This document shows positions 32,421-45,991 of a stretch of 64,000 bases of DNA, piece by piece; the first letter of the stretch is position 1; every line of letters begins with the position of its first letter. Both the position numbers and the translations under genes were made by a program. Location of the stretch: the NCBI GenBank assembly GCA_037043455.1, contig JAWPHD010005597.1, positions 62,001-126,000 on the forward strand, read 5' to 3'. The DNA comes from Cyrtodaria siliqua (Eukaryota; Mollusca; Bivalvia; Adapedonta; Hiatellidae). The notes beneath the pieces were generated by a model. That model did not search any database, had not been told where the DNA came from, and saw only the letters and a list, made by a program, of their open reading frames with translations.

Positions 32421-34531
32421 TCACATGGAGGACAGGGGGAGGGAAATTGTTTTCATTTTATCTTCCATTATTGGATATTAAAATTTTAATTTGAACGCAA
32501 TCATTTACATATAAAGCAATTTAGATTAAATTCAGATACATAGATGAAATATCAATAAAAAACAACCTGAAATGAGGCCACAATAAAAAATCGCCAGGTA
32601 TCCTCTCCCTCCTCGAGTTGCCTTTCGACCACAATTTTTTTTTAAATGACAGCAACTTTGGATTAAAACTTATAAAAATAAATGAAATGTCACCCTGCCC
32701 CAAATTTTACTACAATTTGTATGAGATTCTAACAATAATTTTTATATCGGCCCGAGTTTCTATACCCACCCCCACCCCCCACCCCACCCTCACATTGTTT
32801 TAGCCTTGTTTTCTGATGGTATATACTGGCTATACCATTTATTATTCTCTGAATAGTCGAGCTGCGCTGTTCTCCTACAGCTCTTGTTTAATATAAATTT
32901 CCATATTTTACAGATTATTTAGTGGGTCGCCCCCTGAATCCACCCGTAAACTCACCCCACCCCTACACACTAAATGAAATGAACATAGCAAAACAAAATA
33001 AACAAGCTTAAGTTAGGTCATGGACATACAGTAGGTCTATGGTTAGGTGCTGTTTCCCCCAGATCAGGCTATAAAACAAGCGAGATTTTTTAATTTTTCT
33101 TTTAAGAGAATGTCTGAAGCGATAATATATAATAAATATCCCGGCACCCTTCGCCCATTACCTTTTGTTAACCTAAGACTTGAAAACGTTATACTAGATA
33201 CATTATACACAACGCAGTTTCGTGACACGTTGTCTACAGTGGAAAATGTGTACTTATGCGCATGCGCATGCAACGTTGGGAGAAACGCGCACTTGTCAAT
33301 ATATTGTCAATACACATGTATAGCGATCTACGAAAAACCGATATATTATGTAAAATATGCTTCGGGAAAAAATAAAACCGAAAGTAAATGGTAAATAACT
33401 TATTATTTTGTTAGATTATCGTCATGGTTTACGCACATAAGTCTGATAAGCTGCTCAATTTCGTTCGAAAATCACATGGGTGTTGGAGCGTTTTTTCCAG
33501 TCGGGTTTTTTGCAAAGGAAATTAGGCGTATATGCAGTTACATAGAACGTCAGAATAATAAAAAAAAACTGCATAGGAGCCAATTTATTAGGCTAATCCA
33601 GGGTCATCAGCTTGTCTCTGGAATGGGGTCAATTGATCAACTACACAAACACCCTAAAAATAATTTATTCATTTACCGTGTCATGCATACAGAATAACAT
33701 AGATAGTACTATTTGTGTGATGAGTATCCAGAACAAGCAACACAAACTATGTAACCCTAGATTTAGATACAGTGGTTTTAGATACAGTGGTGAACAATTA
33801 TTTGTTGACTATACTGACCTGTGTAAAGAACGTGTGTGGATTTGCGATGGCGTGACTTCGTATTGGTTCTAATTGGTATATGTAATACATGTAGTATTAA
33901 CAATAGTAGTATGTGTTATAGTTTGTTCTTAAATTGATAACTTTATTTCATAAAATATGCATATTTATACCATTACATGTATACACTGTTACCGGGAATT
34001 ATTCTTCGACTTCCATGGGGGTAGCTATGATTGCAATAACTTATGCTTTTATAAAGGCGGAACAATTGACACATGCAATTTACTATCCAGTTTGTAAATC
34101 GTGTCACCCTTGAAACCAGCGTACTAGACAAATACAGTATATGCATATAGCAACATGATGTCATGCGTAGTAATACGTATTGCTACCCGCATACCGAATC
34201 ATAGTGTTTCAATATATTCTGTGATAACACGCAGCAATGTAAAGCACTGTTAAGACAAAACTGGATCAAGTGGGATAATGAAACAACAACTATGTAAGCA
34301 ATAACCATCTGATTGTTATTACAGGTATACAAATCCCACTAAAAGTCATAAATCAATATAATACAAAACTACGACAGTTGCTAAAGAAGATGCTACCACA
34401 GTGACTTTTAAAACAGTATACACCAATTAATAACCGGTGAGAACACCTTTGTCAAAAACAACACCACCAACATTTGCAGTAACTGAAAGAATTGAGACCT
34501 ATTAGCTTCTGATAAAACTATTTACGTATAT
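32421..34531. other. Non-coding interval between the two arrays
   Basis: A short C-rich patch lies at 32765-32795 and a 'tttagatacagtgg' direct repeat near 33761-33791. No gene, RNA or mobile element was recognised. Confidence 0.4.
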
Positions 34532-37179
34532 GAATGTGTGGTTTTGGATAGCTCTGTATTTCTCCATGTACATGTTTTGTTTGTTTTGAATGCGTGGTTT
34601 TGAATAGCTCTGTATATATCCATGTACATGTTGCTTGTTTTGAATGAATGGTTTTGGATGGCTCTATATATAGCCATGTATACATGTTGTTGTTTTTTTG
34701 TTTTGAATGCGTGGTTTTGGATGGCCCTGTATATATCCATGTACATGTTGTTTGTTTTGAATGTGTGGTTTTGGATAGCTCTGTATATATCCATGTATAT
34801 GTTGTTTGTTATGAATGCGTAGTTTTGGATGGCTCTGTATTTATCCATGTACATGTTGTTTGTTTTGAATGCGTGGTTTTGGATGGCCCTGTATTTATCC
34901 ATGTACATGTTGTTTGTTTTGAATGTGTGGTTTTGGACGGATCTATATTTATCCTGTACATGTTGTTTGTTATGAATGCGTGGTTATTGATGGCTCTGTA
35001 TATATACATGTACATGTTGTTTGTATTGAATGCGTAGTTGTGGATGGCTCTGTCTATATCCGTGTACATATTGTTTGTTTTGAAAGCGTGGAATTGGATG
35101 GCTCTGTATTTATCCATGTACATGTTGTTTGTTTTGAATGCGTAGTTGTGGATGGCTCTGTCTATATCCATGTACATATTGTTTGTTTTGAAAGCGTGAA
35201 TTTGGATGGCTCTGTATTTATCCATGTACATGTTTTTTGTTTTAAATGTGTGGTTTTGGATAGCTCTGTATATATCCATGTATATGTTGTTTGTTTTGAA
35301 TGCGTAGTTTTGGATGGCTCTCTATTTATCTATGTACATGTTGTTTGTTTGAATGCGTGGTTTTAGATGGACCTGTATTTATCCATGTACATGTTGTTTG
35401 TTTTGAATGCGTGGTTATCGATGGCTCTGTATATATCCATGAACATGTTGTTTGTATTGAATGCGTAGATGTGGATGGCTATGTCTATATCTATGTATAT
35501 ATTGTTTGTTTTGAATGCGTGGGCGTGGTTTTGGATGGCTCTGTATGTATCCATGTACATGTAGTTTGTTTTGAATGCGTGGTTTTGGATGGCTCTGTAT
35601 TTATCCATGTACATGTTGTTTGTTTTGAATGCAAGGTTTCGGATGGCTCTGTATATATCCATGTACATGTTGTTTGTTTTGAATGCATGGTTTTGGATGA
35701 CCCTGTATTTATCCATGTACATGCTGTTTGTTTTGAATGCGTGGCTTTGGAAGGCCCTGTATTTATCCATGTACATGTTGTTTGTTTTGAAAGCGTGCTT
35801 TCGGATGACCCTGTATTGATCCATGTATATGCCGTTTGTTTTGATTGCATGGTTTTGGATAACCCAGTATTTATCTATGTACATGTTGTTTGTTGTGAAT
35901 GCGTCATTTTGGATGATCCTGTATTTATTCATGTACATGCTGGTTATTTTGAATGCGTGGTTTTTTGCTGGCTCTGTATTTATCCATGTACATGTTGTTT
36001 GTTTTGAATGCATGGTTTTGGATGACCTGTATTTATCCATGTACATGCAGTATATTTGACTGCGTGGTTTTAGATGGCTCTATATTTATACATGTACATG
36101 TTGTTTGTTTTGAATGCGTGGTTTTCGATGACCCAGTAGTTATCCATTTACATGCTGTTTTTTTAATGAGTGGTTTTGGATGGCTCTGTATTGATCCATG
36201 TACATGTTGTTTGTTTTGAATACGTGGTTTTGAATGGCTCTGTATATATCAATGTAAATGTTGTTTGTTTTGAATGCGTGGTTTTGGATGGCTTTGCATA
36301 TATCCAAGTACATGTTGTTTGTTTTAAATGCGTGTTTTAGGATGGCTCTGTATTTAACCATGTACATGTTGTTTGTTTAGAATGCGTAATTTTGGATGGC
36401 TCTGTATTTATTCATGTATATGTTGTTAATTTTGATTGCGTGGTTTTGGATGGCCCTGTATTTATCCGGGTACATGTTGTTTGTTTTGAATGCGTGGTTT
36501 TGGATGGCTCTGTATATATCCATGTACATGTTGTTTGTTTTGAATGTGTGGTTTTGGACGGATCTATATTTATCCTGTACATGTTGTTTGTTTTGGATGC
36601 GAGGTTTTGGGTGGCCCTGTATTTATCCATGTACATGTTTGTTTTGAATGCGTGGTTTTGGATGGTTCTCAATTCATCCATGTACATGTTGTTTGTTTTG
36701 AATATGTGGTTTTGGATGACCTTGTAATTATCCATGTACATGCTGTTTGTTTTGAATGTGTGGTTTTGGATGGCCCTGTATATATCCACGTGTATGTTGT
36801 TTGTTTTGAATGCGTGGTTTTGGACGGCCCTGTCTTTATCCATGTATATGCTGTTAATTTTGAATGCGTGGTTTTGGATGGCCCTGTATTTATCCATGTA
36901 CATGTTGTTTGTTTTGAATGCGTGGTTTTGGATGGCTCTGCATTTATCCATGAACATGTTGTTTGATTTGAATGCGTGGATTTTGATGACCTTGTATTTA
37001 TCCATGTTCATGCTGCTTGTTTTGGATGCTTGGTTTTGGATGACCCTATATTTATCAATGTACATCCTGTTTGTTTTAAATGCGTGGTTTTGAATGGCTC
37101 TGTATTTATCCGTCTAGTACGTGTTGTTGTTTTTTAATGCGTGATTTTGGATGGCTCTGTATATATCCATGTACATGTT

Positions 37180-40100
37180 GTTTGTTTTGTATGCGTAGTT
37201 TTGAATGGCTCTGTATTTATCCATGTACATGTTGTTTGTTTTGAATGAGTGGTTTTGGATGACCTGTATTTATTCATGTATACGATGTATGTTTGGAATG
37301 CGTGGTTTCGTATGGCTATGTTTTGAATGCGTAGTTTCTTATGGCTCTGTAATTATCCATGTACATGTTGTTTGTTTTGAATGCGTGGTTTTGGATGACC
37401 CTGTATTTTTCCATGTATATGTTGAATTCGTGGTTATGGGTCACCCTGTATTTATCCATGTACATGCTGCTTGTCTGAATGCGTGGTTTTGGATGGCTCT
37501 GTATTTATACATGTACATGTTGTATGTTTTGAATGCGTGGGATTGGATGGCTCCTTATATATCCATGTACATGTTGTTTGTTTTGAATGCGTGTTTTTGG
37601 ATGGCCCTGTAATTATCCATGTGCATGTTGTTTGTTTTGAATGCGTGGATTTGGATGACCCTGTATATGTCTATGTGCATGTTGTTTATTGTGAATGCGT
37701 GGTTGTGGATGGTTTTCCGTATTTATCCATGTGCATGTTGTTTGTTGTGAATTCGTGGTTTTGGATGACCCTGCATTTAATCATGTACATGTTGTTTGGT
37801 TTGAATGCGTTGTTTTGGATGGCTCTGTATTCATACAAGTACATGTTGTTTGTTCCGAATGCATGGTTTTAGAAGGCCCTGTATTTATCTATGTACTTGT
37901 TGTTTGTTTTGAATGCGTGGTTTTAGATGGCTCAGTATTTATACCTGAAAATGGTGTTTGTTATGAATGCGTGTTTTTGGATGGCCCTGTATTTATCCAT
38001 GTACATGCAGTTTGTTTTGAATGCGCGGTTTTGGATGGCCCTGTATTTATCCATGTACATGGATATTGTTTTGAATGCGTGGTTTTGGATGGCTCTGTTT
38101 TTATCCGGGTATGTACGTGTTGTTTGTTTTGAATGCGTGTTTTTGGATGGTTCTGTATTCATCCATGTACATGTTGTTTGTTTTGAATATGTGGTTTTGG
38201 ATGACCTTGTAATTATCCATGTACATGCTGTTTGTTTTGAATGTGTGGTTTTGGATGGCCCTGTATATATCCACGTATATGCTGTTAATTTTGAATGCGT
38301 GGTTTTGGATGGCCCTGTATTTATCCATGTACATGTTGTTTGTTTTGAATGCGTGGTTTTGGATGGCTCTGCAATTTATCCATGAACATGTTGTTTGATT
38401 TGAATGCGTAGATTTTGATGACCTTGTATTTATCAATGTACATGCTGTATGTTTTAAATGCGTGGTTTTAAATGGCTCTGTATTTATCCGTCTAGTACGT
38501 GTTGTTGTTTTTTAATGCGTGATTTTGGATGGCTCTGTATATATCCATGTACATGTTGTTTGTTTTGTATGCGTAGTTTTGAATGGCTCTGTATTTATCC
38601 ATGTACATGTAGTTTGTTTTGAATGAGTGGTTTTGGATGACCTGTATTTATTCATGTATACGATGTATGTTTGGAATTCGTGGTTTCGTATGGCTATGTT
38701 TTGAATGCGTAGTTTCTTATGGCTCTGTAATTATCCATGTACATGTTGTTTGTTTTGAATGCGTGGTTTTGGATGACCCTGTATTTTTCCATGTATATGT
38801 TGAATTCGTGGTTATGGGTCACCCTGTATTTATCCATGTACATGCTGCTTGTCTGAATGCGTGGTTTTGGATGGCTCTGTATTTATACATGTACATGTTG
38901 TATGTTTTGAATGCGTGGGATTGGATGGCTCCTTATATATCCATGTACATGTTGTTTGTTTTGAATGCGTGTTTTTGGATGGACCTGTAATTATCCATGT
39001 GCATGTTGTTTGTTTTGAATGCGTGGATTTGGATGACCCTGTATATGTCTATGTCCATGTTGTTTATTATGAATGCGTGGTTGTGGATGGTTTTCCGTAT
39101 TTATCCATGTGCATGTTGTTTGTTGTGAATTCGTGGTTTTGGATGACCCTGCATTTATCCATGTACATGTTGTTTGGTTTGAAAGCGTTGTTTTGGATGG
39201 CTCTGTATTCATACAAGTACATGTTGTTTGTTCCGAATGCATGGTTTTAGAAGGCCCTGTATTTATCTATGTACTTGTTGTTTGTTTTGAATGCGTGGTT
39301 TTAGATGGCTTAGTTTTTATACCTGAAAATGTTGTTTGTTATGAATGCGTGTATTTGAATGGCCCTGTATTTATCCATGTACATGCAGTTTGTTTTGAAT
39401 GCGCGGTTTTGGATGGCCCTGTATTTATCCATGTACATGGATATTGTTTTGAATGCGTGGTTTTGGAAGGCTCTGTTTTTATCCGGGTATGTACGTGTTG
39501 TTTGTTTTGAATTCGTTGTTTTGAATAGCTCTGTATTCATCCATGTACATGTTGTTTGTTTTGAATGCGTGGTTTTAGATGACCCTGTATTTGTCTATGT
39601 ACATGTTGTTTATTGTGAATGCGTGGTTTTGGATGACCCTGTATTTATCCATGTGCATGTTGTTTGTTTTGAACGCGTGGTTTTGGATGGCCCTGTATTT
39701 ATCCATTTACATGTTGTTTGTTTTGAATGCGTGGTTTTGGATGGACCTGTATTTACTCATGTACATGCTGTTTATTTTGAATGCGTGGTTTTGTATTGCT
39801 CTGTATTTATCCATGAACATGTTGTTTCTTTTCAATGCGTGGTTTTGGATGGCGCTATATATTTATCCATGCACATGTTGTTTGTTGTGAATGCGTGGTT
39901 TTGGATGGCTCTGTAGTTATCCATGTGCATGTTGTTTGTTTTGAATGCATGGTTTGGATGACCCTGTATTTATCCATGTACATGATGTTTGTTTTCAATG
40001 CGTGGCTTTGGATGGCCCTGTATTTATCCATGTACATGTTGTTTGTTGTGAATGCGTGGTTTTCGATGACCCTGTATTTATTCATGTTCATGCTGTTTAT

Positions 40101-41330
40101 TTTGAATGCGTGATTTTGGATGGCTCTGTATTTATCCATCTACATGTTGTTTGTTTTGAATGCTTGTTTTTGGATGGCCCTGTAATTATCCATGTGCATG
40201 TTGTTTGTTTTGAATGCGTGGATTTGGATGACCCTGTATATGTCTATGTCCATGTTGTTTATTGTGAATGCGTGGTTGTGGATGGTTTTCCGTATTTATC
40301 CAAGTGCATGTTGTTTGTTGTGAATTCGTGGTTTTGGGTGACCCTGCATTTATCCATGTACATGTTGTTTGGTTTGAATGCGTTGTTTTGGATGGCTCTG
40401 TATTCATACAAGTACATGTTGTTTGTTCCGTATGCATGGTTTTAAAAGGCCCTGTACTTATCTATGTACTTGTTGTTTGTTTTGAATGCGTGGTTTTAGA
40501 TGGCTCAATATTTATACCTGAAAATGTTGTTTGTTTTGAATGCGTGTTTTTGGATGGCCCTGTATTTATCCATGTACATGCAGTTTGTTTTGAATGCGCG
40601 GTTTTGGATGGCCCTGTATTTATCCATGTACATGTATATGGATATTGTTTTGAATGCGTGGTTTTGGATGGCTCTGTATTTATCCGGGTATGTACGTGTT
40701 GTTTGTCTTGAATTCGTTGTTTTGAATGGCTCTGTATTCATCCATGTACATGTTGTTTGTTTTGAATGCGTGGTTTTATATGACCCTGTATTTATCTATG
40801 TACATGTTGTTTATTGTGAATGCGTGGTTTTGGATGACCCTGTATTTATCCATGTGCATGTTGTTTGTTTTGAACGCGTGGTTTTGGATGGCCCTGTATT
40901 TATCCATTTACATGTTGTTTGTTTTGAATGCGTGGTTTTGGATGGACCTGTATTTACTCATGTACATGCTGTTTATTTTGAATGCGTGGTTTTGGATGTC
41001 TCTGTATTTATCCATGAACATGTTGTTTCTTTTCTATGCGTGGTTTTGGATGGCGCTATATATTTATCCATGCACATGTTGTTTGTTGTGAATGCGTGGT
41101 TTTGGATGGCTCTGTATTTATCCATGTGCATGTTGTTTGTTTTGAATGCATGGTTTGGATGACCCTGTATTTATCCATGTACATGATGTTTGTTTTCAAT
41201 GCGTGGCTTTGGATGGCCCTGTATTTATCCATGTACATGTTGTTTGTTGTGAATGCGTGGTTTTCGATGACCATGTATTTATTCATGTACATGCTGTTTA
41301 TTTTGAATGCGTGATTTTGGATGGCTCTGT
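37180..41330. repeat. Higher-order repeats within the satellite (offsets 1378 and ~1195 bp)
   Basis: Irregular monomers act as markers. The set around 37471-38130 (including a 'tgttgaattcgtggttatgggtcacc' type, here cited only by its start 'tgttgaattcgtgg') recurs at 38849-39510, offset 1378. The part around 39073-39920 recurs at 40268-41120, offset 1195 and, after a 6 bp insertion near 40632, 1201. This shows recent unequal exchange or segmental duplication of 20-25 monomers at a time. Confidence 0.8.
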
Positions 41331-44298
41331 ATTCATCCATCTACATACTGTTTATTTTGAATGCGTGATTTTGGATGGCTCTGTATTTATCCATCTACAT
41401 GTTGTATGTTTTGAATGCGTGTTTTTGGATGGCCCTGTAATTATCCATGTGAATGTTGTTTGTTTTGAATGCGTGGATTTGGATGACCCTGTATTTACTC
41501 ATCTACTTGTTGTTTGTTTTGCATGCGTGGTTTGAGATGGCTCTGGATATATTCAGGCATAGGCTGTTTTGTTTTGAATGCGTAGATTTGGATGGCCCTA
41601 TATTTATGCATGTATATGTTGTTTATTTCGAATGCGTGATTTGGATGACCCTGTATATATGCATGTAAATGTTGTTTGTTTTGAATGCTTAGTTTTGGAA
41701 GTCTCTGTATATATCTATGTACATGTTGTTTGTTTTGAATACGTGGTTTTAGATAGCCCTGTGTTTATCCATGTACATGTTGTTTGTTTTGAATGCGTGG
41801 TTATCGATGGCTCTGTATTTATCCATGTACATGTTGTTTGTTTTGAATGCGTGTTTATCGATGGCTCTGTATATATCCATGTACATGTTGTTTGTATTGA
41901 ATGCGTAGTTGTTGATGACTCTGTATATATCCATGTACATATTGTTTGTTTTGAATGCATTGGCGTGGTTTTGGATGCCTCTGCATGTATCCATGTACAT
42001 GTTATTTGTTTTGAATGCGTGGATTTGGTTGGCTCTGTATTTATCCATGTACATGTTGTTTGCTTTGAATGCGTTGTTTCAGATGGCTCTGTATATATCC
42101 ATATACATGTTGTTTGTTTTGAATGCATGGTTTTGGATGACCCTGTATTTATCCATGTACATGCTGTTTTGTTTTAATGCGTGGCTTTGGAAGGCCCTGT
42201 ATTTATCCATGTACATGTTGTTTGTTTTGAAAGCGTGCTTTTGGATGACCCTGTAATTATCAATGTACATGTTGATTGTTTTGATTGCATGGTTTTGGAA
42301 AACCATGTATTTATCCATGTACATGTTCTTTGTTTTGAATGCGTGGTTTTCGATGATCCAGTACTTACACGTGTACATGCAGTTTTTTTAATGCATGGTT
42401 TTGGATGGCTCTGTAGTTATCCATGTACATGTTATTTGTTTTGAGTGCGTGGTTTTGGATGTCTCTGTATTGATCAATGTACATGCAGTTTATTTGATTG
42501 CGTGGTTTTAGATTTATATATGTACATGTTGTTTGTTTTGAATGCGTGGTTTTCGATGATCCAGTAGTTATACGTGTACATGCTGTTTTTTTATTGCGTG
42601 GTTTTGGATGGCTCTGTATTTATCCATGTTCATGTTGTTTGTTTGGAATGCGTGGTTTTGATGGCTCTGGATATATCCAAGTACATGCTGTTTGTTTTGA
42701 ATGCGTGGTTTTAGATGTCTCTGTATTTATCAATGTACATGTTGTTTGTTTACAATGCGTTATTTTGGATGGCTATGTATTTATCCATGTTCATGTTATT
42801 TGTTTTGAATGCGTGGCTCTGGATAGCTCTGTATTCATCCATGTACATGTTATTTGTTTTGAATGTGTGGTTTTGGATGACCTTGTATTTATCTATGTAC
42901 ATGTTGTTTGTTTTGAATGCGTGGTTTTGCATGGCTCTGTATTTATCCATGTACATGTTGTTTGTTTTGAATGCGTGGTTTTAGATGACCCTGTATTTAT
43001 CCATGTACACGTTGTATGTTTTGAATGCGTGGTTTTGGGTGACCCTTTTTTTATCCATGTATATGTCGTATGTTTTGATTTGGTGGTTTTGGGTCACCCT
43101 GCATTTATCCATGTACATGTTGTTTATTTTGAATGCGTGGTTTCGTATGGCTCTGTATGTATCCATGTACATGTTGTTTGTTTTGAATGCGTGGTTTTGG
43201 GTGACCCTTTTTTTATCCATGTATATGTCGTATGTTTTGAATAGGTGGTTTTGGGTCACCCTGCATTTATCCATGTACATGTTGTTTATTTTGAATGCGT
43301 GGTTTCGTATGGCTCTGTATATGTCCATGCATATGTTGTTTGTTTTGAATATGTAGTTTTGGATGGCCATGTATTGAACCAACTACATGTTGTTTGATTT
43401 CATTCCGTGGTTTTTGATGGCTATGTATTCATCCATGTACATTTTTCTTATTTTGAATGCGTGGTTTTGGACGACCCTGTATTCATCCATGTACATGTTG
43501 TTGTTTTCAATACGTGGTTTTGGATGGCCCTATATTTATCCATGAACATGTTGTTTGTTATGAATGCGTGGTTTTGGATGGCTCTGTAGTTATTCATGTA
43601 CATGCTATTTATTTTGAATGCGTGGTTTCGGATGGCCCTGTATTTATCCATGTACATGTTGTTAGTTTTGAATGCGTGGTTTTTGATAGTTCTGTATATA
43701 TCCATGTACATGCTGTTTATTTTGAATGCGCGGTTTTGAATGACTTTGTATTTATCCATGTACATGATGTTTGTTTTGAATGCGTGGTTTTGGATGGTTC
43801 TGTACATATTCATGTACATGTTGTTCGTTTTGAATGTGTGGTTTTGGACGGCCCTCTATTTATCCATGTACATGTTGTTTGTTTTGAATGCGTGGATTTG
43901 GATGTCTCTGTATTTATCCATGTACATGTTGTTTGTTTTGATTGCGTGGTTTTGGATGGTCCTGTATGTATCCATGTACAAGTTATTAGTTTTGAATGCG
44001 TGGTTTTGGATGACTCTGTATTTATCCATGTATACGTTGTTTGTTTTGAATGCGTGGTTTTGGATGGCACTGTATTTATCCATGTACATGTTGTTTGTTT
44101 TGCATGCGTGGTTTTGGATGGCTCTGGATATATTCAGGCACAGGCTGTTTTGTTTTGAATGCGTGGATTTGGATGACCTTGTTTGTTTTGGATGCGTGGT
44201 TTTGAATGGCTCTGTATTTATCCGTCTACATGTTGTTGTTTTTTAATGCGTGGTTTTGGATGGCTCTGTATATATACATGTACATGTTGTTTGTTTCG

Positions 44299-44304
44299 AA
44301 TGCG
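44299..44304. repeat. Target-site duplication of the nested element, left copy
   Basis: aatgcg here and attgcg at 55225-55230 flank the element and match 5 of 6. The 6 bp length is the one known for Polintons. Both copies are part of the satellite consensus gaatgcgtgg. Confidence 0.6.
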
Positions 44305-44519
44305 AGTAGTATAGATAGTGGGGGTACCAGCGCAGTTTCCCCATCACGGGGAACGAGAACAACTAGTGAAATATGCCAGTGGGGACTCAGGCGATACTCT
44401 CATTTACACACAAAGATCTAAATGTAAGCCACGCCTAAACCAACACCAACATATTTCATTAGTTTCCTCAAGCACCCCGCGAGGGAAACCCCGCTGATAC
44501 CCCCACTATCTATACTACT
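44305..44519. repeat. Left terminal hairpin, 215 bp
   Basis: It begins agtagtatagatagtggggg and ends with the reverse complement, so the whole segment folds back. Secondary palindromes sit within the arms (gtttccccatcacggggaac). The overall form recalls the T- or Y-shaped terminal hairpins of parvovirus-type genomes, though no parvovirus gene is present. Confidence 0.75.
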
Positions 44520-44537
44520 AATCAATCCGGTTTGCCA

Positions 44538-44737
44538 TTTTAGGAGAGCGCAATTTTATTTTTTGTCTACTTTCGGCGAATCTACTTTCGGCGAAGTTTT
44601 TCAATAACATTTGCAACTCGTTAAGCAAAGTCAGACGGAACCGGGCAGTAGTCTTCATCATCACTCTGCATATCATTTTTTACCATGGAGTATTTTATAT
44701 TTTCCTGCACTTTTCTATTTTGTATTTCAGTTCAAGA
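44538..44737. promoter_or_regulatory. Outer terminal motif block, left
   Basis: The 17 bp motif ttttaggagagcgcaat at 44538-44554 is followed by a T-tract and two sites ctactttcggcgaa at 44567-44580 and 44582-44595. The block is repeated in inverse at the right end (54794-54991) and, in part, at both ends of the inner unit. The tttcggcgaaa core is itself nearly palindromic. It is a possible binding site for a replication or integration protein. Confidence 0.6.
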
Positions 44738-44993
44738 AACTCTTCCCTGTTTTTATCCAGCTCACGTTCATAATTATCCATTTCAACCAGCAATCGTATT
44801 TTTTGGTGTCCATAAAATCATCACGGACTACCTCATATTCTACTTGGAGTTGCTTACCTCTCATCAATTATCTTCTATATTTTTCTGTTAAATGGTTAAG
44901 TTTTCTGCAAACCCTTTCTAATCTTTCTTGTTCCATTATATAATACTATATATAATTATTTGTAAACCCTTGAATGCTACTCAACTATTACAA

Positions 44994-45180
44994 TTAACTG
45001 TATGCTAACGTATCTTGTCCGTTATCTAGTATGTACCGTTTATCATCATAAGCTGATAAACTTTTTTTATTTATTGCATAGCTGCTTATGTTATGCTTTT
45101 GTGATCTAATAACTTTCATCTGATGATGAGCTTCTTTTACCGTAAACAAAATCTTTTTGTAATCGTCATGTGCTATCTGT
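44994..45180 (-). pseudogene. PolB C-terminal fragment
   Basis: About 62 residues ending at a true stop at 44994-44996. The stretch 'DDYKKILF', 'MKVIRSQKHN' and 'LSAYDDKRYILDNG' lines up with the C-terminus of the PolB in the first element ('ENYKDALF', 'MNMIRSIKHE', 'LSPLDTKRYIAPNG'). That region follows the polymerase catalytic core in Polinton PolB. The homology is cut off exactly where the inner unit begins (45182). It is therefore the remaining 3' end of a PolB gene that once ran rightward into the element, with its stop facing the left terminus. It cannot function alone. Confidence 0.78.
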
Positions 45181-45412
45181 TTTTTAGGAGAGCGCAATCT
45201 TTTTTTTTTCTACTTTCGCCGAAGCTACTTTTAACGAAATTTCCCAATCACACGACCCAAAACGGCATCAACACCGGGTCTTCTAACAAGAGTATTTCTA
45301 CATTTTGCAATATTGAACGGGAGGCAAGATGAGTTAGACAAGCTATTTTCATCCGACATTACAACAAACATACAGCAAGAATAATGCTACAAGCACCAAG
45401 AATAATCTAACT

Positions 45413-45930
45413 ATGTTCAATCAGAAAAATACAAGCAAGCATAGCATCAGGAAAAAAGATGGGGGAAAGATATCAAAGAATTGCAAGACGAATTGAAAAT
45501 CCTAGTAGCCCAAAGAAAGAAAAAAGAGAGCAGAAACAGCAGCAGGGATGAGACGGGGGAGAAATGTCAATTACAAAAACAATTACAGGGATTAGATGGA
45601 ATATTGAAAATCAAGAAAGACCAAAAAGAAGACCAAGAAGAAGACCAAAATGACACCGACGATACACGAGAAATGTCAGATGATAGTACAGATCAAAATG
45701 ACACCGTAGATAGTACAGAAGATATTCGGAATGAATTACGATATAGATTCGAGGATTTTTGGACAAAAATGTAAAACATGGTATGCAGAAAAGGGAAGAT
45801 CTGTATGAAATCGTATGAAATCGCAAACATATCTATGCTGTTGAAAAAACTTGGATATATAGCTGAAAAAGATAAACAAGAAATACTCGATTGGTTGAAC
45901 AAAGTTTCTGTCACAAATCAATACAGATAA
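45413..45930 (+). pseudogene. Acidic coiled-coil protein of the inner unit, left copy (gene A)
   Basis: The best ATG is at 45413, but its frame ends within ~80 bases. The main frame (45445-45774) encodes a basic helical start ('KELQDELKILVAQRKKK'), then a glutamine/lysine stretch and a highly acidic Asp/Glu/Thr run ('DQKEDQEEDQNDTDDT'). A second frame continues to a stop at 45928-45930 with a helical tail ('LKKLGYIAEKDKQEILDWL'). Frameshifts therefore split a product of about 160 residues. It is not recognised. Charge and helical character suggest a DNA- or protein-binding accessory factor. It precedes gene B in the same direction, with a ctactttcgg-type site between them (45940-45953). Confidence 0.5.
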
Positions 45931-45939
45931 TCTCATATT

Positions 45940-45953
45940 TTCACCGAAAGTAG
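45940..45953 (-). promoter_or_regulatory. Internal terminus-type site ahead of gene B
   Basis: ttcaccgaaagtag is the reverse complement of the ctactttcggtgaa variant seen at the element ends. It sits 38 bp before the gene B start, with an AT-rich TATA-like stretch (atattataca) between. The mirrored copy is at about 53951-53964. It could be a promoter element or an initiator-binding site. Confidence 0.5.
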
Positions 45954-45991
45954 AAATTTAATCTAAACCTATATTATACATGTTATATACA

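Larger units (their letters stand above)
34532..44304. repeat. 54 bp satellite array, left block
   Basis: Monomer of 54 bp: the typical order is gaatgcgtggttttggat, then ggctctgtatttatc, then catgtacatgttgtttgtttt. About 180 copies, diverged by perhaps 5-20% from each other by eye. Because 54 is a multiple of three, two frames on each strand lack stops within the consensus, so long apparent proteins of 18-residue repeats appear everywhere. Single-base indels break them at irregular distances, and the repeat frame is not conserved across the block. Each monomer has the perfect palindrome CATGTACATG. I regard it as non-coding satellite. Confidence 0.93.
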
